From Kumtagia ephedrae (GTDB lineage Bacteria > Pseudomonadota > Alphaproteobacteria > Rhizobiales > Rhizobiaceae), in contig NZ_PXYK01000002.1 of assembly GCF_003012745.1 (NCBI RefSeq), positions 124,001 through 188,000 on the forward strand: 64,000 bases of DNA. The letters are read 5' to 3'. Every line of letters starts with the position of its first letter. Positions within the stretch are counted from its first letter, which is position 1. The notes under the pieces were generated by a model, which was given only the letters and a program-made list of their open reading frames with translations, searched no databases and was not told the DNA's origin. Below, piece after piece: positions 41,585-50,629 of this stretch. Position numbers and translations under genes: made by a program.

Positions 41585-42208
41585 ATGGCCAAGGCGCAAA
41601 AGATGGAGGACCCGGCGGTCGCCGAGGAGATCAGCCGTCATCGTCTGCCCGACGGCTTCTTTGCCCCGGAGGCATCGCTGCCGCACGCCTTCACGGTGGT
41701 CGCCAACAGGGTCAGCCTGACGCTGCAGAAGATGTACAGCGAGCGCTTCGGTCTGTCCGTCGTCGGATGGCGGCTGATGGCTATCCTCGGCACCCATTCG
41801 CCGCTGTCGGCCAAGGCGCTGGCGGAACTGACCGCCATGGACCAGGTCAGCATCAGCCGGGCGCTGGAGCAGTTGGTGAGCAAGCGGATGGTCTCGCGCC
41901 GTGTCGACCCGAGCGACCGCCGGCGCGTCGTGCTGCGCCTGAGCAAGAAGGGCGAGGTTGTCTACGGCCAGGTCGTGCCGGTGCTGTTCGCCGCCGAGAA
42001 CGCGCTGGTGTCCGGCCTGTCGGAGGATGACGCCCGCACGATCCACCGCATCATGCGCAAGCTCATCGACCGTTCGGCGGATGTCCTGCCTGAAGACGGC
42101 GACTGGCAGACGGTCCTGCGCGACTACGGCTACACCGAGGGTGGCGGCCAGGCGCCGGTGGACGTCGGCGATGCGGCGACGGACCAGCCAACCGCTGCCG
42201 GCGAATAA
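41585..42208 (+). CDS. MarR-family regulator
   Basis: 207 aa. The winged HTH runs from LSVVGWRLMAILGTHSPLSA to LAELTAMDQVSISRALEQLV, with the wing DPSDRRRVVLRLSKKG. N- and C-terminal extensions of about 30 residues exceed the standard 150-aa MarR. It lies between a leftward hydroxylase operon and a rightward VOC/SDR operon and is the likely control protein of both. Aromatic acids or their CoA esters are common ligands in this family. Confidence 0.88.
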   Translation: MAKAQKMEDPAVAEEISRHRLPDGFFAPEASLPHAFTVVANRVSLTLQKMYSERFGLSVVGWRLMAILGTHSPLSAKALAELTAMDQVSISRALEQLVSKRMVSRRVDPSDRRRVVLRLSKKGEVVYGQVVPVLFAAENALVSGLSEDDARTIHRIMRKLIDRSADVLPEDGDWQTVLRDYGYTEGGGQAPVDVGDAATDQPTAAGE

Positions 42209-42285
42209 ACCGATTGAACACCGGTCCCAACAAGGGGGGACATACCCGACCGGCCCTGCAACCGATGATCGAATCCACGGTCGGG

Positions 42286-42300
42286 AACCATTGCATGGTT
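42286..42300. promoter_or_regulatory. Palindrome upstream of the VOC gene (candidate MarR operator)
   Basis: AACCAT TGC ATGGTT is a perfect inverted repeat with a 3-nt centre, 66 nt upstream of the VOC protein start and after the MarR gene. Size and position fit a MarR dimer site; no second copy was found on the hydrolase side. Confidence 0.42.
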
Positions 42301-42365
42301 TCCGCGGGTCGGTCTCGGGCGGCCGCTTGCCCTCGGGCGCAGAGAATTGCGAGGAGAATACGATT

Positions 42366-42986
42366 ATGGACCAACAGTTGGAAGCGCCGCGCGTGGCCAC
42401 TCCGCGCAATCCCGGGCTGACCCCGACGATGCTCAATCACGCCGCCTGGGTCACGCATGACGTCGCGGCCACCCACGACTTCTACACGCGCATCATGGGC
42501 ATGGAGATCGCCAGCACGGTAATCGACGACAAGGTCCCCTCGACCGGCGACGCCTTTCCTTATTTCCACATCTTCTTCAAGATGAAGGACGGCTCGACCT
42601 TCGCCTTCTTCGAGGCCCCCGGGCTGCCGGCGCCGGCCAAGTCCACGCACCCGGCCTACGACATCTTCAACCACATCGCGCTGGAGGTTCCCTCGCGCGA
42701 GGACATCATGAAGTGGTACGACTGGCTGAAGCTCAACGGCCTCGACGTCGTCGGCCCGACCGATCACAAGGGCTTGATCCTCAGCATCTATTTCCATGAT
42801 CCCAACGGCGTTCGCCTGGAGATCACGACGCCGCTCGACAAGGACTGGAACAACCACACCGAGAATGCGAAGGAGGACTTCGCACTGTGGGTCGGCACCA
42901 AGGAGCGGGCCAAGCGGGAGGGCAAGGACGTGGCCGGAGAGTTGGTCAAGCTCGCCGAGGACCTCCGCAAGCGCTACGGCGATTGA
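42366..42986 (+). CDS. VOC-superfamily protein (ring-cleavage dioxygenase or isomerase fold)
   Basis: 206 aa. LNHAAWVTHDVAATHDFYTR near residue 23, FNHIALEVPSREDI near 95 and FHDPNGVRLEITTPL near 140 give the His-His-Glu metal set of the vicinal-oxygen-chelate fold. Its single-domain size is smaller than classical extradiol dioxygenases. A charged tail (TKERAKREGKDVAGEL) is not part of the fold. Beside an aromatic hydroxylase it may cleave a catechol-like ring, but glyoxalase or epimerase activity is equally possible. Confidence 0.8.
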   Translation: MDQQLEAPRVATPRNPGLTPTMLNHAAWVTHDVAATHDFYTRIMGMEIASTVIDDKVPSTGDAFPYFHIFFKMKDGSTFAFFEAPGLPAPAKSTHPAYDIFNHIALEVPSREDIMKWYDWLKLNGLDVVGPTDHKGLILSIYFHDPNGVRLEITTPLDKDWNNHTENAKEDFALWVGTKERAKREGKDVAGELVKLAEDLRKRYGD

Positions 42987-43131
42987 TGGGACTTTGAGAC
43001 GCACGCGTTCGGCATTCGGGGCGCCGCCCCGGATGCGCCGAACCGTCTGCCTGGCGTAGCGATTGGATGCGCAGTACGCATTTGGCTACCGACGCCTTGC
43101 CAACTGACAAATTAATCTCTTGGGATACCGC

Positions 43132-43944
43132 ATGAACAAGGACTGGCTCGGCCTGACCGGCACCGCCTGCGTCGTCACCGGCGCGGGCAGCGGCATAGGA
43201 CGGACGATCGCCGCCAGCCTTGCGCAGGCGGGCGCCAGGGTCGCCATCCTCGATCTCGATGCCGGCAAGGCCGAGGAAAGCGCCGCGCTTATCCGGCAGG
43301 ACGGCGGCGAGGCCTTGGCGGTGCGGGCCGACATAGCCGATCCGTCGAGCGTCGAGGCGGCCGCCGAGACGGCTGCGGCGGCCTACGGGCCGTGCAAGCT
43401 GCTCGTGAACAACGCCGCCCTGATCCGCAACGGGCCGCTGGCCGAGCTTTCGCTCGCCGACTGGAACGCGGTGCTCGGCGTCAATCTCACCGGCTTCTTC
43501 GTCTGCTCGCAGGTCTTCGGCCGCCGCATGATGGCGAATGGCGGCGGCAGCATCGTGCATGTCGCCTCGATGTCCGGCACCTATCCGCAGCCGACCAGCG
43601 GCGCCTACAGCGTCAGCAAGGCAGGCGTGCTGATGCTGTCGAAGAACCTCGCGCTGGAATGGGGCGAGAAAGGCATCCGCAGCAATGTCGTCAGCCCGGC
43701 CATGGTGCTGACGCCGATGTCCGAGGTGATCTACAAGGATCCCGTCGTCAAGGCGAAGCGCGAGGCGGTCGTTCCGGTGCGCCGCATCGGCCTGCCGCAG
43801 GACATCGCCGACGCGGTCTGCTTCCTCGCCAGCGACCGGGCGAGCTATGTCAGCGGCCAGGAGATTCTTGTCGACGGCGGCTGGAGCGCCGCGCTGCTGG
43901 CGACTGTGCCGCGGCCGGGATTCGACCAGCCGAAAAAGACCTGA
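43132..43944 (+). CDS. Short-chain dehydrogenase/reductase
   Basis: 270 aa classical SDR from the ATG at 43132; an in-frame TTG four codons earlier is a weaker choice. VVTGAGSGIGRT, NNAALIRNGPL, the Ser of VASMSGTYPQ and YSVSKAG are all present. DLDAGKAEES places Asp after the second strand, so NAD is the likely cofactor. It is 19 bp upstream of the SnoaL-like gene. Confidence 0.9.
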   Translation: MNKDWLGLTGTACVVTGAGSGIGRTIAASLAQAGARVAILDLDAGKAEESAALIRQDGGEALAVRADIADPSSVEAAAETAAAAYGPCKLLVNNAALIRNGPLAELSLADWNAVLGVNLTGFFVCSQVFGRRMMANGGGSIVHVASMSGTYPQPTSGAYSVSKAGVLMLSKNLALEWGEKGIRSNVVSPAMVLTPMSEVIYKDPVVKAKREAVVPVRRIGLPQDIADAVCFLASDRASYVSGQEILVDGGWSAALLATVPRPGFDQPKKT

Positions 43945-43963
43945 CGCAGAGCCGGAGGAGCCG

Positions 43964-44473
43964 ATGCCGCGCCCGAAATCCACGAAATCGCTGGAGGAGC
44001 GCCTCGACCATGCCGAGGACTATATCGAGATCATGCAGCTCATCTGCGCCTACGGGCCGGCGGCGGACGCCACCCACTGGGAGCTGATCAAGGAGATCTG
44101 GGCAGAGGACAGCGTCTACGAGATCGGCGGACTCGGTGTCTATGAGGGCCATGAAGGGCTGAAGCAGGCCTTCTACGGCGAATTCCATCAGGGGCTGATG
44201 CAGTCGGGATCCGGCCACGTCTCGTCCATGCCGCATCTCGTCATCGACGGCGACCGCGCGGTGGCGACGCATCACGGCACGCTCTACAAGCAGATCGACG
44301 GAAAATTCCCGGTGATCCGCCTGATCGCCTCGCGCTGGGAATTCGAGCGCCGCGCCCAGGGCTGGGTCGTGGTGCGGCGCACCAACGAGCTGCTCCAGGA
44401 GAACCCGCGGGCCCAAGCGCTGCTCGCCCGGGTCAAGGAAGGTCCGGCGGCGGCGAAGCTCGCGGCCGAATGA
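43964..44473 (+). CDS. SnoaL/NTF2-like protein
   Basis: 169 aa with CGGAGGAG upstream of the ATG. The N-terminus LEERLDHAEDYIEIMQLICAYGPAADA and the later SSMPHLVIDGDRAVATHHG fit the SnoaL-like cone fold used by ketosteroid isomerases, scytalone-type dehydratases and ring-hydroxylase small subunits. In an SDR/VOC operon it may isomerise or dehydrate a ring product. The reaction cannot be told from sequence. Confidence 0.78.
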   Translation: MPRPKSTKSLEERLDHAEDYIEIMQLICAYGPAADATHWELIKEIWAEDSVYEIGGLGVYEGHEGLKQAFYGEFHQGLMQSGSGHVSSMPHLVIDGDRAVATHHGTLYKQIDGKFPVIRLIASRWEFERRAQGWVVVRRTNELLQENPRAQALLARVKEGPAAAKLAAE

Positions 44474-44482
44474 TCGGCCGCA

Positions 44483-45199
44483 TCATCCCGCCCGCCCCAC
44501 CAGCGTGTGCTTCGCCAGCTCCTCGAACGAATAGGCGACCCCGCCGCGCTCGTTGCGCTCGTAGCCGGTCTTGAAGTCGGCATTGCGCCGGTACGCTGCC
44601 GCGACCGCCGGACGCGCGGCGATGGCGTCGTGCCAGCGTGCGAGGCTCGGCCTGCCGTCGCCTACGCCGAGATATTTTATCCACGGAAAGCAGGCGATAT
44701 CGGCGATCGAGTAGGCGCCGGCCAGATAGTCGCTGCCGGCGAGCCGGCGCTCCATGACGTCGCGCAGCGCATCGAACATGCGGGCATAGCGGCGCCGGGG
44801 ATAGGCAAAGTCGGTATCCGGCTCGAGCTTCTGCGCGAACATCTTGAAGTGCCAGAACTGGCCGCCGATCGGGCCGAGATTGGCCATCTGCCAGAACAGC
44901 CACTGCATGGTCTCGCTGCGACCGCGCATGTCTTCAGGCAGCAGCCGCCCGGTCTTTTCCGCCAAATACTGCAGGATCGCTCCGGATTCGAACACCGTCA
45001 CCGGCTCTCCGCTGTCGTCCGGCGCGTGATCCCGGATGACCGGCACTTTGGCCGTCGGCGCCCCGCCCAGCCTGGCCGGATCGAACTGCTCGCCCTTGCC
45101 GAGATCGACGAAGACGAGCTCGTAGGGCAGGCCGAGTTCCTCAAGGCCGATCATGACCTTGTAGACGTTCGGGCTCGACGAATAGAACAATTCGATCAT
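44483..45199 (-). CDS. Glutathione S-transferase, YfcG/nu-class-like
   Basis: 238 aa. The thioredoxin half begins YSSSPNVYKVMIGLEELGLP with VPVIRDH and the SNAIL-type ESGAILQYLAEKTG; the all-helical half has LFWQMANLGPIGGQFWHF and SIADIACFPW, both typical of nu-class enzymes (YfcG, YghU). These show disulfide-reductase or lignin-ether-cleaving activity in relatives. It ends 9 bp from the convergent SnoaL-like gene and lies 13 bp after the NIPSNAP gene. Confidence 0.9.
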   Translation of the reverse strand: MIELFYSSSPNVYKVMIGLEELGLPYELVFVDLGKGEQFDPARLGGAPTAKVPVIRDHAPDDSGEPVTVFESGAILQYLAEKTGRLLPEDMRGRSETMQWLFWQMANLGPIGGQFWHFKMFAQKLEPDTDFAYPRRRYARMFDALRDVMERRLAGSDYLAGAYSIADIACFPWIKYLGVGDGRPSLARWHDAIAARPAVAAAYRRNADFKTGYERNERGGVAYSFEELAKHTLVGRAG

Positions 45200-45212
45200 C
45201 CCCGCTCCTCAC

Positions 45213-45920
45213 TCAACGTGGCGTCGTGCGGAAGGAGGCGAAGGGCAGCGCGTAGGGCGTCGGTTCCATCAGCATGCAGTCGTAGCTGCCCAGCAGCGTC
45301 GTCCCGAGCGCGGCGCGCTGCGACCGATAGGCATCCGCCATGACGGGATCGCTGTCGAAGGCCCGCCAGCCGCGCCGCCAGACCGTCTCGTCCGGCCAGG
45401 AGAACAGCATGACCAGCGCCGGCATGGCCGGGCCGCTGACCATGTCGCAGACCGCCATGACCTTCGCGCCGGCGGCCTGGATGCACGGCAGGTAGGTCGA
45501 GGACAGGAACTCCGACACGGCCGTATTCTGGCCGGGCAGGATCTTCTGGGTGACGAGCTGGTGCAGTCCCCCGATCCGCTGGTCGCGCTCCCTGTCGTCC
45601 TGCTCGAAGGCTGGGTTGGGGCGCATGAATACGAGGTGGTTCTCCTCCACCATTTCCGACCCGGCATTGGTGGCGGCGCGGATTCTTGCCCATTCGGGAT
45701 CGGCGTAGAAGGCACCCCAGCAGGCTTCGCGTTCGGTGAAATCCTTCCATTCCATGACGTAGCAGAACAGCGGCATGCGCGGCCCGGCGACGGCCGACCA
45801 GCGGCCGACGACGTGCACGCCGTGCTTCTCCAAAAGTCGCGGCGTGTGATTCTGCATGCGGTCGTGGTTGTCGTCCATGCGCCCGCGCTCGATCAGGTAC
45901 TGCCGCATCTCGTAGATCAT
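45213..45920 (-). CDS. NIPSNAP-family protein
   Basis: 235 aa from the ATG at 45920 with GGAGAAGG upstream. It begins MIYEMRQYLIERGRMDD, the NIPSNAP start, and has a second ferredoxin-like repeat beginning GGLHQLVTQKILPGQ near residue 118. Such proteins often sit in aromatic or terpenoid catabolic clusters without a known reaction. Read with the GST gene. Confidence 0.8.
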   Translation of the reverse strand: MIYEMRQYLIERGRMDDNHDRMQNHTPRLLEKHGVHVVGRWSAVAGPRMPLFCYVMEWKDFTEREACWGAFYADPEWARIRAATNAGSEMVEENHLVFMRPNPAFEQDDRERDQRIGGLHQLVTQKILPGQNTAVSEFLSSTYLPCIQAAGAKVMAVCDMVSGPAMPALVMLFSWPDETVWRRGWRAFDSDPVMADAYRSQRAALGTTLLGSYDCMLMEPTPYALPFASFRTTPR

Positions 45921-46110
45921 CCGAAACCTTCTCCTCTCGAGCCGCTGGATCGAAGCGATCATCGGTGGCAACGGCACGCCGATGTCTGTCCCTTCGGCCG
46001 GTACACGGCGCCGGTCACCGATGCGAGGGACTTTTTAGCCGGAAGGCAACGTTAAGCTGCGGCGCGCAGCCCGATACCTTACCCGCCGGCTGCGCCCCGG
46101 GAGCGGATCA

Positions 46111-47352
46111 TTGGCCACAACGTCGGAACCGTCACGCCCGCTCGACCTCGGCGAAGCGGCGCCTGCGACCGCAGGGGTCACGCGCGCGCTGTTCTTCCTG
46201 GCCGTCGCCTCCTTCTCCGGCGCCGCCACGACGCGCATCATGGATGCGATCCTGCCGCAGATCGCGCATGAGTTCGCCGTCACGATCGGCGCGGCCGCCT
46301 TCGTCGCGACCGCCTACGCCTTCGCCTACGGCCTGTTCCAGCTCGTCTTCGGGCCGCTCGGCGATCGCTACGGCAAATACCGCATTATCCTGCTCGCCTG
46401 CGCCGGCTCGGCCCTCACCACCCTTGCCTGCGCCTTCTCCGGCACGCTCCCCGGGCTCGCGGCCGCCCGCCTGCTGTCAGGCATGATGGCCGCGGCCATC
46501 GTGCCGCTCTCCATCGCCTGGGTCGGCGACGTCGTGCCCGGCGATGAGCGGCAGCAAGTGCTCGCCCGCTTCATGTCGGCGCAGATCATGGGCCTGCTGG
46601 CGGGCCAGATCGGCGGCGGCGTGCTCGGCGAGTATTTCGGCTGGCGCTCGGCCTTCCTGCTGATCGCGGCGGTCTATGTGCTCGCCATCGCCGGCATGCT
46701 GTTCGAGGTGATCCGCAATCCGGCGCTCACACGCACGAAACACGCAGCAGACGCCAGCCTGCGCAAGAGTTTCGCTGCCTTTGCCGGACTGATCCGCCGG
46801 CCGGTCGTCCGCTTCGTGCTGGCCATGGTCACGATCGAATCCTTCGCCATGTTCGGCGCCTTCACTTATGTCGGCGCCAGCCTGCGCTACCGTTTCGGCT
46901 TCGACTATGCGTCGGTCGGCCTCTACCTTGCTGTCTATTGCGCCGGCGGGCTGACCTACGTCCTGTTCTCCCGGCGGCTGATCGGATGGCTCGGCCCTGC
47001 CCGACTGTCGTTCTGGGGCACGGTGCTGGTGGCCGCGACTTATGCGGCGATCGCAGTCACGCCTTTTGCCGAAGCCTATCTTCCGGCGATCGCCGTCATG
47101 GGCCTCGGCTTCTACATGCTGCACAACACGCTGCAGACCCTGGCCACGCAGATGGCGCCCGACGCGCGCGGCTCGGCGGTTGCACTGTTCGCCACCTTCT
47201 ACTTCCTCGCGCAGGCCGTCGGCGTCTATCTCGCAGGCCTCGTCATCGACCGGCACGGCACATCGCCGGTCTTCCTTGCGGCAGCCGGGCTGCTGCTCGT
47301 GCTCGGCTTCCTGCTGCTGCGCGCCATGCCGCAGGAGCTGCGGAACCGCTGA
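46111..47352 (+). CDS. MFS transporter
   Basis: 413 aa, TTG start with GGGAGCGG upstream. Twelve hydrophobic segments; the loop 2-3 motif reads FGPLGDRYGKYR near residue 86, and a second copy is degenerate. An N-terminal polar tail of about 23 residues precedes the first helix. Similar to the DHA1 drug/metabolite exporter group. It could export a toxic intermediate or import the aromatic substrate. It ends 31 bp from the convergent thiolase gene. Confidence 0.9.
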   Translation: MATTSEPSRPLDLGEAAPATAGVTRALFFLAVASFSGAATTRIMDAILPQIAHEFAVTIGAAAFVATAYAFAYGLFQLVFGPLGDRYGKYRIILLACAGSALTTLACAFSGTLPGLAAARLLSGMMAAAIVPLSIAWVGDVVPGDERQQVLARFMSAQIMGLLAGQIGGGVLGEYFGWRSAFLLIAAVYVLAIAGMLFEVIRNPALTRTKHAADASLRKSFAAFAGLIRRPVVRFVLAMVTIESFAMFGAFTYVGASLRYRFGFDYASVGLYLAVYCAGGLTYVLFSRRLIGWLGPARLSFWGTVLVAATYAAIAVTPFAEAYLPAIAVMGLGFYMLHNTLQTLATQMAPDARGSAVALFATFYFLAQAVGVYLAGLVIDRHGTSPVFLAAAGLLLVLGFLLLRAMPQELRNR

Positions 47353-47383
47353 GCATAGGGGACGACGCGGCAAGCGCTTGGCG

Positions 47384-48553
47384 CTATCTCACCCGCTCCA
47401 GCACCGAAACGTAGTTGGCGACGGCGACCCCGCCCATGTTGAAGACGCCGGCGAGCGAGGCACCGGGCACCTGCATGTCGCCGGCCTCGCCGGCCAGTTG
47501 CATGGCGGCGATGGCGTGCATGGAGACGCCGGTGGCGCCGATCGGGTGGCCCTTTGCCTTCAGGCCGCCTGACGGATTTACGGGCAGCTTACCGTCTTTC
47601 AGCGCAGTGCCCTCGCGAACGACCTTGTGACCTTCACCGGGCCTGGCCAACCCCATCGCCTCATATTCGATCAGCTCGGCGATGGTGAAGCAATCATGCG
47701 TCTCGACGAAGGAGAGATCGTCCAGGGTAATCCCGGCCGTGTCGAGCGCGCCCGCCCAGGCGCGCCGCGCGCCTTCGAAAGCGAGCACGTCGCGCCGGCT
47801 CATCGCCATGATGTCGTTGACATGGCTGCGCGCCCGGAAAGCGATGGCGCGCGACATGGCGGCCGCGGTCTCCTCGTCGGCCAGCACCAGCGCCGCCGCG
47901 CCGTCCGAGATCAGCGAGCAGTCCGTGCGCCGCAGCGGCGCGGCCACATAGGGGTTCCTGTCCGAAACGGTGTTGCAGAAGTCGAAGCCGAAATCCTTGC
48001 GCATATGCGCATAGGGATTGGCCATGCCGTTGGCGTGGTTCTTGGCGGCGATCATGGCGAGCTCTTCCGAGCGGTCGCCGTAGCGCTGGAAATAGGCTTG
48101 GGCGATGCGCCCGAACAGCCCGGCGAAGCCGCCGTCGATGTCGGCCTCCTCTTTGCGGTAGCTGGCGCCGAGCAGGATGTCGCCGACCTCGGCCGTCGGC
48201 GTCGCGGTCATCTTCTCGACGCCGACGACGACCGCGATGCGGCCGCGGCCGGCCTCGATGAAGTCGAGGGCGGCATGGATCGCCGCCGAGCCGGTGGCAC
48301 AGGCATTTTCCAGCCGCACCGCCGGCACATGCGCCAGCGCCTCGTTGCCCATGGCGACCAGGCCGCCCTGGAAATCCTGCCTGGAGAAGCCGTTGTTCAT
48401 CACACCGACGAAGATGCCGTCGACGTCCTGCGGGCCGATGCCGGCATGGCCGAGGGCTGACGCCACGACGGACGCCATCAACTCCTCGGTGCCGGTGGCG
48501 TCGAGCTTGCCGAAGGGCGAATGCGCCCACCCGACGATCTGTCCCTTGGGCAT
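47384..48553 (-). CDS. Thiolase-family acyltransferase (acetyl-CoA acetyltransferase-like)
   Basis: 389 aa. Unlike 19699-20868 it keeps the nucleophile: ENACATGSAAIHAAL near residue 85. NPSGGLKAKGHPIGATG near 330 holds the catalytic His. The C-terminal motif reads GVFNMGGVAVANYVS rather than the Cys-containing CGGGMG, as in the SCP-x-related branch that works without a second Cys. It diverges from the flavoprotein at 48780 with a 226-bp gap where no clear operator was found. Confidence 0.88.
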   Translation of the reverse strand: MPKGQIVGWAHSPFGKLDATGTEELMASVVASALGHAGIGPQDVDGIFVGVMNNGFSRQDFQGGLVAMGNEALAHVPAVRLENACATGSAAIHAALDFIEAGRGRIAVVVGVEKMTATPTAEVGDILLGASYRKEEADIDGGFAGLFGRIAQAYFQRYGDRSEELAMIAAKNHANGMANPYAHMRKDFGFDFCNTVSDRNPYVAAPLRRTDCSLISDGAAALVLADEETAAAMSRAIAFRARSHVNDIMAMSRRDVLAFEGARRAWAGALDTAGITLDDLSFVETHDCFTIAELIEYEAMGLARPGEGHKVVREGTALKDGKLPVNPSGGLKAKGHPIGATGVSMHAIAAMQLAGEAGDMQVPGASLAGVFNMGGVAVANYVSVLERVR

Positions 48554-48779
48554 TGCAGTTTTCTCCGTATCCTGACTGCGGGTTGAGTGGCCTGGGCGAT
48601 TGGCCGCGATCCACAAGGGAAGGCGTTCGGCATATTGCCCACGGCGATGTTGGCGTGCGTCCCCTTGCGAAGGCACGATCGATCTGCCCCCATTTGGCGG
48701 GACAGCCGAAGCCTGATGATCGGCCTAGAGACGCCCGGCGGACAATGAGACGACTGGCTTTGCACGACGGGAGAACGAG

Positions 48780-50483
48780 GTGACGGAATTCGACGTGGTG
48801 GTGGTCGGCTCCGGCGCGAGCGGCATGAGTGCCGCGATCGTCGCCGCCTGGCATGGCCTGAGGACGCTGGTGGTCGAGAAGACCGAGTTCTTCGGCGGCA
48901 CGACAGCCTATTCGGGCGGCGTCGCCTGGATCCCCAACAACCACCACATGAAGGCGATCGGAAAGGACGACAGCCGCGCGCAGGCGGTCGAATATCTGCG
49001 GGCCACCCTCGGCAACCACTACGAGGCCGCCAAGATCGAGGCCTATCTCGACAACGCCCCGGCCATGCTGCGCTACATGGAAGACAACACCGAGCTGGAG
49101 TTCGTCGCCGTGGGCACGCCCGACTACCTGCCCTGGAATCCCGGTGCCTCGAGCCATCGCGGCGTGCTTGCCAGAGAGTATGACGGCAGCCGGCTCGGCG
49201 AGCATCTCCACCAACTGCGGCGGCCGCTCAGGGAATTCACCGTCTTCGACAGCATGCAGGTCGCGGGCGCCGACATCATTCCGCTGCGCAAGGCGTTCCG
49301 CAGCGTCGGGGGTTTCTTCCACACGACCCGCATGGTTGCCAACTATGCCCTGCAGAAGGCTCGCCACGGCAGAGGCACGCGGCTGGCCAGCGGCAACGCG
49401 CTGGCCGGGCGCCTGCTCAAGTCCGCGCTCGATGCCGGCGTGACGCTCTGGCGTGAAACGGCGGCGAAGCGCATCGTAATGGAGCACGGCCGCGCGGCGG
49501 GCCTCGTCGTGACCCGGGAGGGCAAGGAGGTCACGGTCACCGCCCGCCGCGGCGTGGTGCTGGCCAGCGGCGGCTTCGGCGCCAATGCCGAGATGCGCAA
49601 GGAGTTCATGCCGCTTCCCGAGCACCACGTCTCGATGCAGCCCGAAGGCAATGTCGGCGACGGCGTCAGGCTCGGCGTCGAGGCCGGTGGCGAGCTGGTC
49701 AGGACCAACCCGGCCAATGGCATCTTCACGCCTGTCTCCATGGTCAGGGACCGCGACGGTGCGCTGAAGCGCTTTCCACACATCATGATCGACCGCTACA
49801 TGCCGGGCTCCATCGCCGTCGACGCGACCGGCAAGCGGTTCGTCAACGAGGCCGATTCCTACCAGACATTCGTCATGACGATGCAGCAGCGCGGGCTTGG
49901 CAAGGTGCACATGATCGCCGACCGGGCGTTCCTGCGCCGCTACGGCATGGGCCTGGCGCGGCCGTTCCCCTACCCCGTCCGCAAATGGGTCGACAACGGC
50001 TACCTGGTGGAGGCGGCGTCCATGGCCGAACTGGCGCGGAAGATCGGCGTCGATCCGACGACACTGGAGACGACTGTCGCAACCTTCAACCTCGGTGCCG
50101 TGCAGGGAGAGGATCCAGAATTCAGGCGCGGTGCCGACGCGCATTCGCTTTATCGCGGCGACCAGGAGAACAAGCCCAATCCGAGCCTGGCACCGATCGT
50201 CAAGCCGCCCTTCTATGCGATCGCGCTGGTTCCCGGCGACCTCAGCTCCGTCGCGGGGCTGCGGACCGACGAGCGGGCGCGGGTGCTGGACAGGCAGGGA
50301 GCACCGATCGGCGGCCTCTACGCCGTCGGCCTCGACATGAATTCGATGACCCGCGGCCTCTATCCGGCCGGCGGCTCCAGCCTCGGCCCGGCGCTCACCT
50401 TCGGCTATATCGCCGCCCGCGACATGGCCGGTATATCCGCGACGACGCAGTCCGCTTCGCCGGAAGCTGCCGTCCAAGCCTGA
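48780..50483 (+). CDS. FAD-dependent oxidoreductase of the 3-ketosteroid delta1-dehydrogenase family
   Basis: 567 aa, GTG start with AACGAGG upstream. The FAD fold VVVVGSGASGMSAAIVAAWHG, then GGTTAYSGGVAWIPNN, and the C-terminal PPFYAIALVPGDLSSVAGL and MTRGLYPAGGSSLGPALTFG are those of KstD-like enzymes; the Tyr of PFYAI matches a catalytic Tyr of that family. It should introduce a double bond next to a ring ketone. The true substrate may be any cyclic ketone, so steroid use is only a possibility. Confidence 0.83.
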   Translation: MTEFDVVVVGSGASGMSAAIVAAWHGLRTLVVEKTEFFGGTTAYSGGVAWIPNNHHMKAIGKDDSRAQAVEYLRATLGNHYEAAKIEAYLDNAPAMLRYMEDNTELEFVAVGTPDYLPWNPGASSHRGVLAREYDGSRLGEHLHQLRRPLREFTVFDSMQVAGADIIPLRKAFRSVGGFFHTTRMVANYALQKARHGRGTRLASGNALAGRLLKSALDAGVTLWRETAAKRIVMEHGRAAGLVVTREGKEVTVTARRGVVLASGGFGANAEMRKEFMPLPEHHVSMQPEGNVGDGVRLGVEAGGELVRTNPANGIFTPVSMVRDRDGALKRFPHIMIDRYMPGSIAVDATGKRFVNEADSYQTFVMTMQQRGLGKVHMIADRAFLRRYGMGLARPFPYPVRKWVDNGYLVEAASMAELARKIGVDPTTLETTVATFNLGAVQGEDPEFRRGADAHSLYRGDQENKPNPSLAPIVKPPFYAIALVPGDLSSVAGLRTDERARVLDRQGAPIGGLYAVGLDMNSMTRGLYPAGGSSLGPALTFGYIAARDMAGISATTQSASPEAAVQA

Positions 50484-50629
50484 GCGTGCGAGCCGATGAT
50501 CACCGGTCCCAGCCGGCGGGTACAGATGCGCCATCCCGCGCCGGCTATGCCCGAACGCAGCCTTCTTCAGCATCTTCCGGCGATCACGTGAGCGGCGGAA
50601 GACCCATCAGCAACAATCGGGAAAACGCC

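Noticed and set aside
47694-50573. 959-codon minus-strand frame across the thiolase start and the whole flavoprotein gene
   Set aside because: It is a shadow of the two genes in other frames and lacks any recognisable domain.
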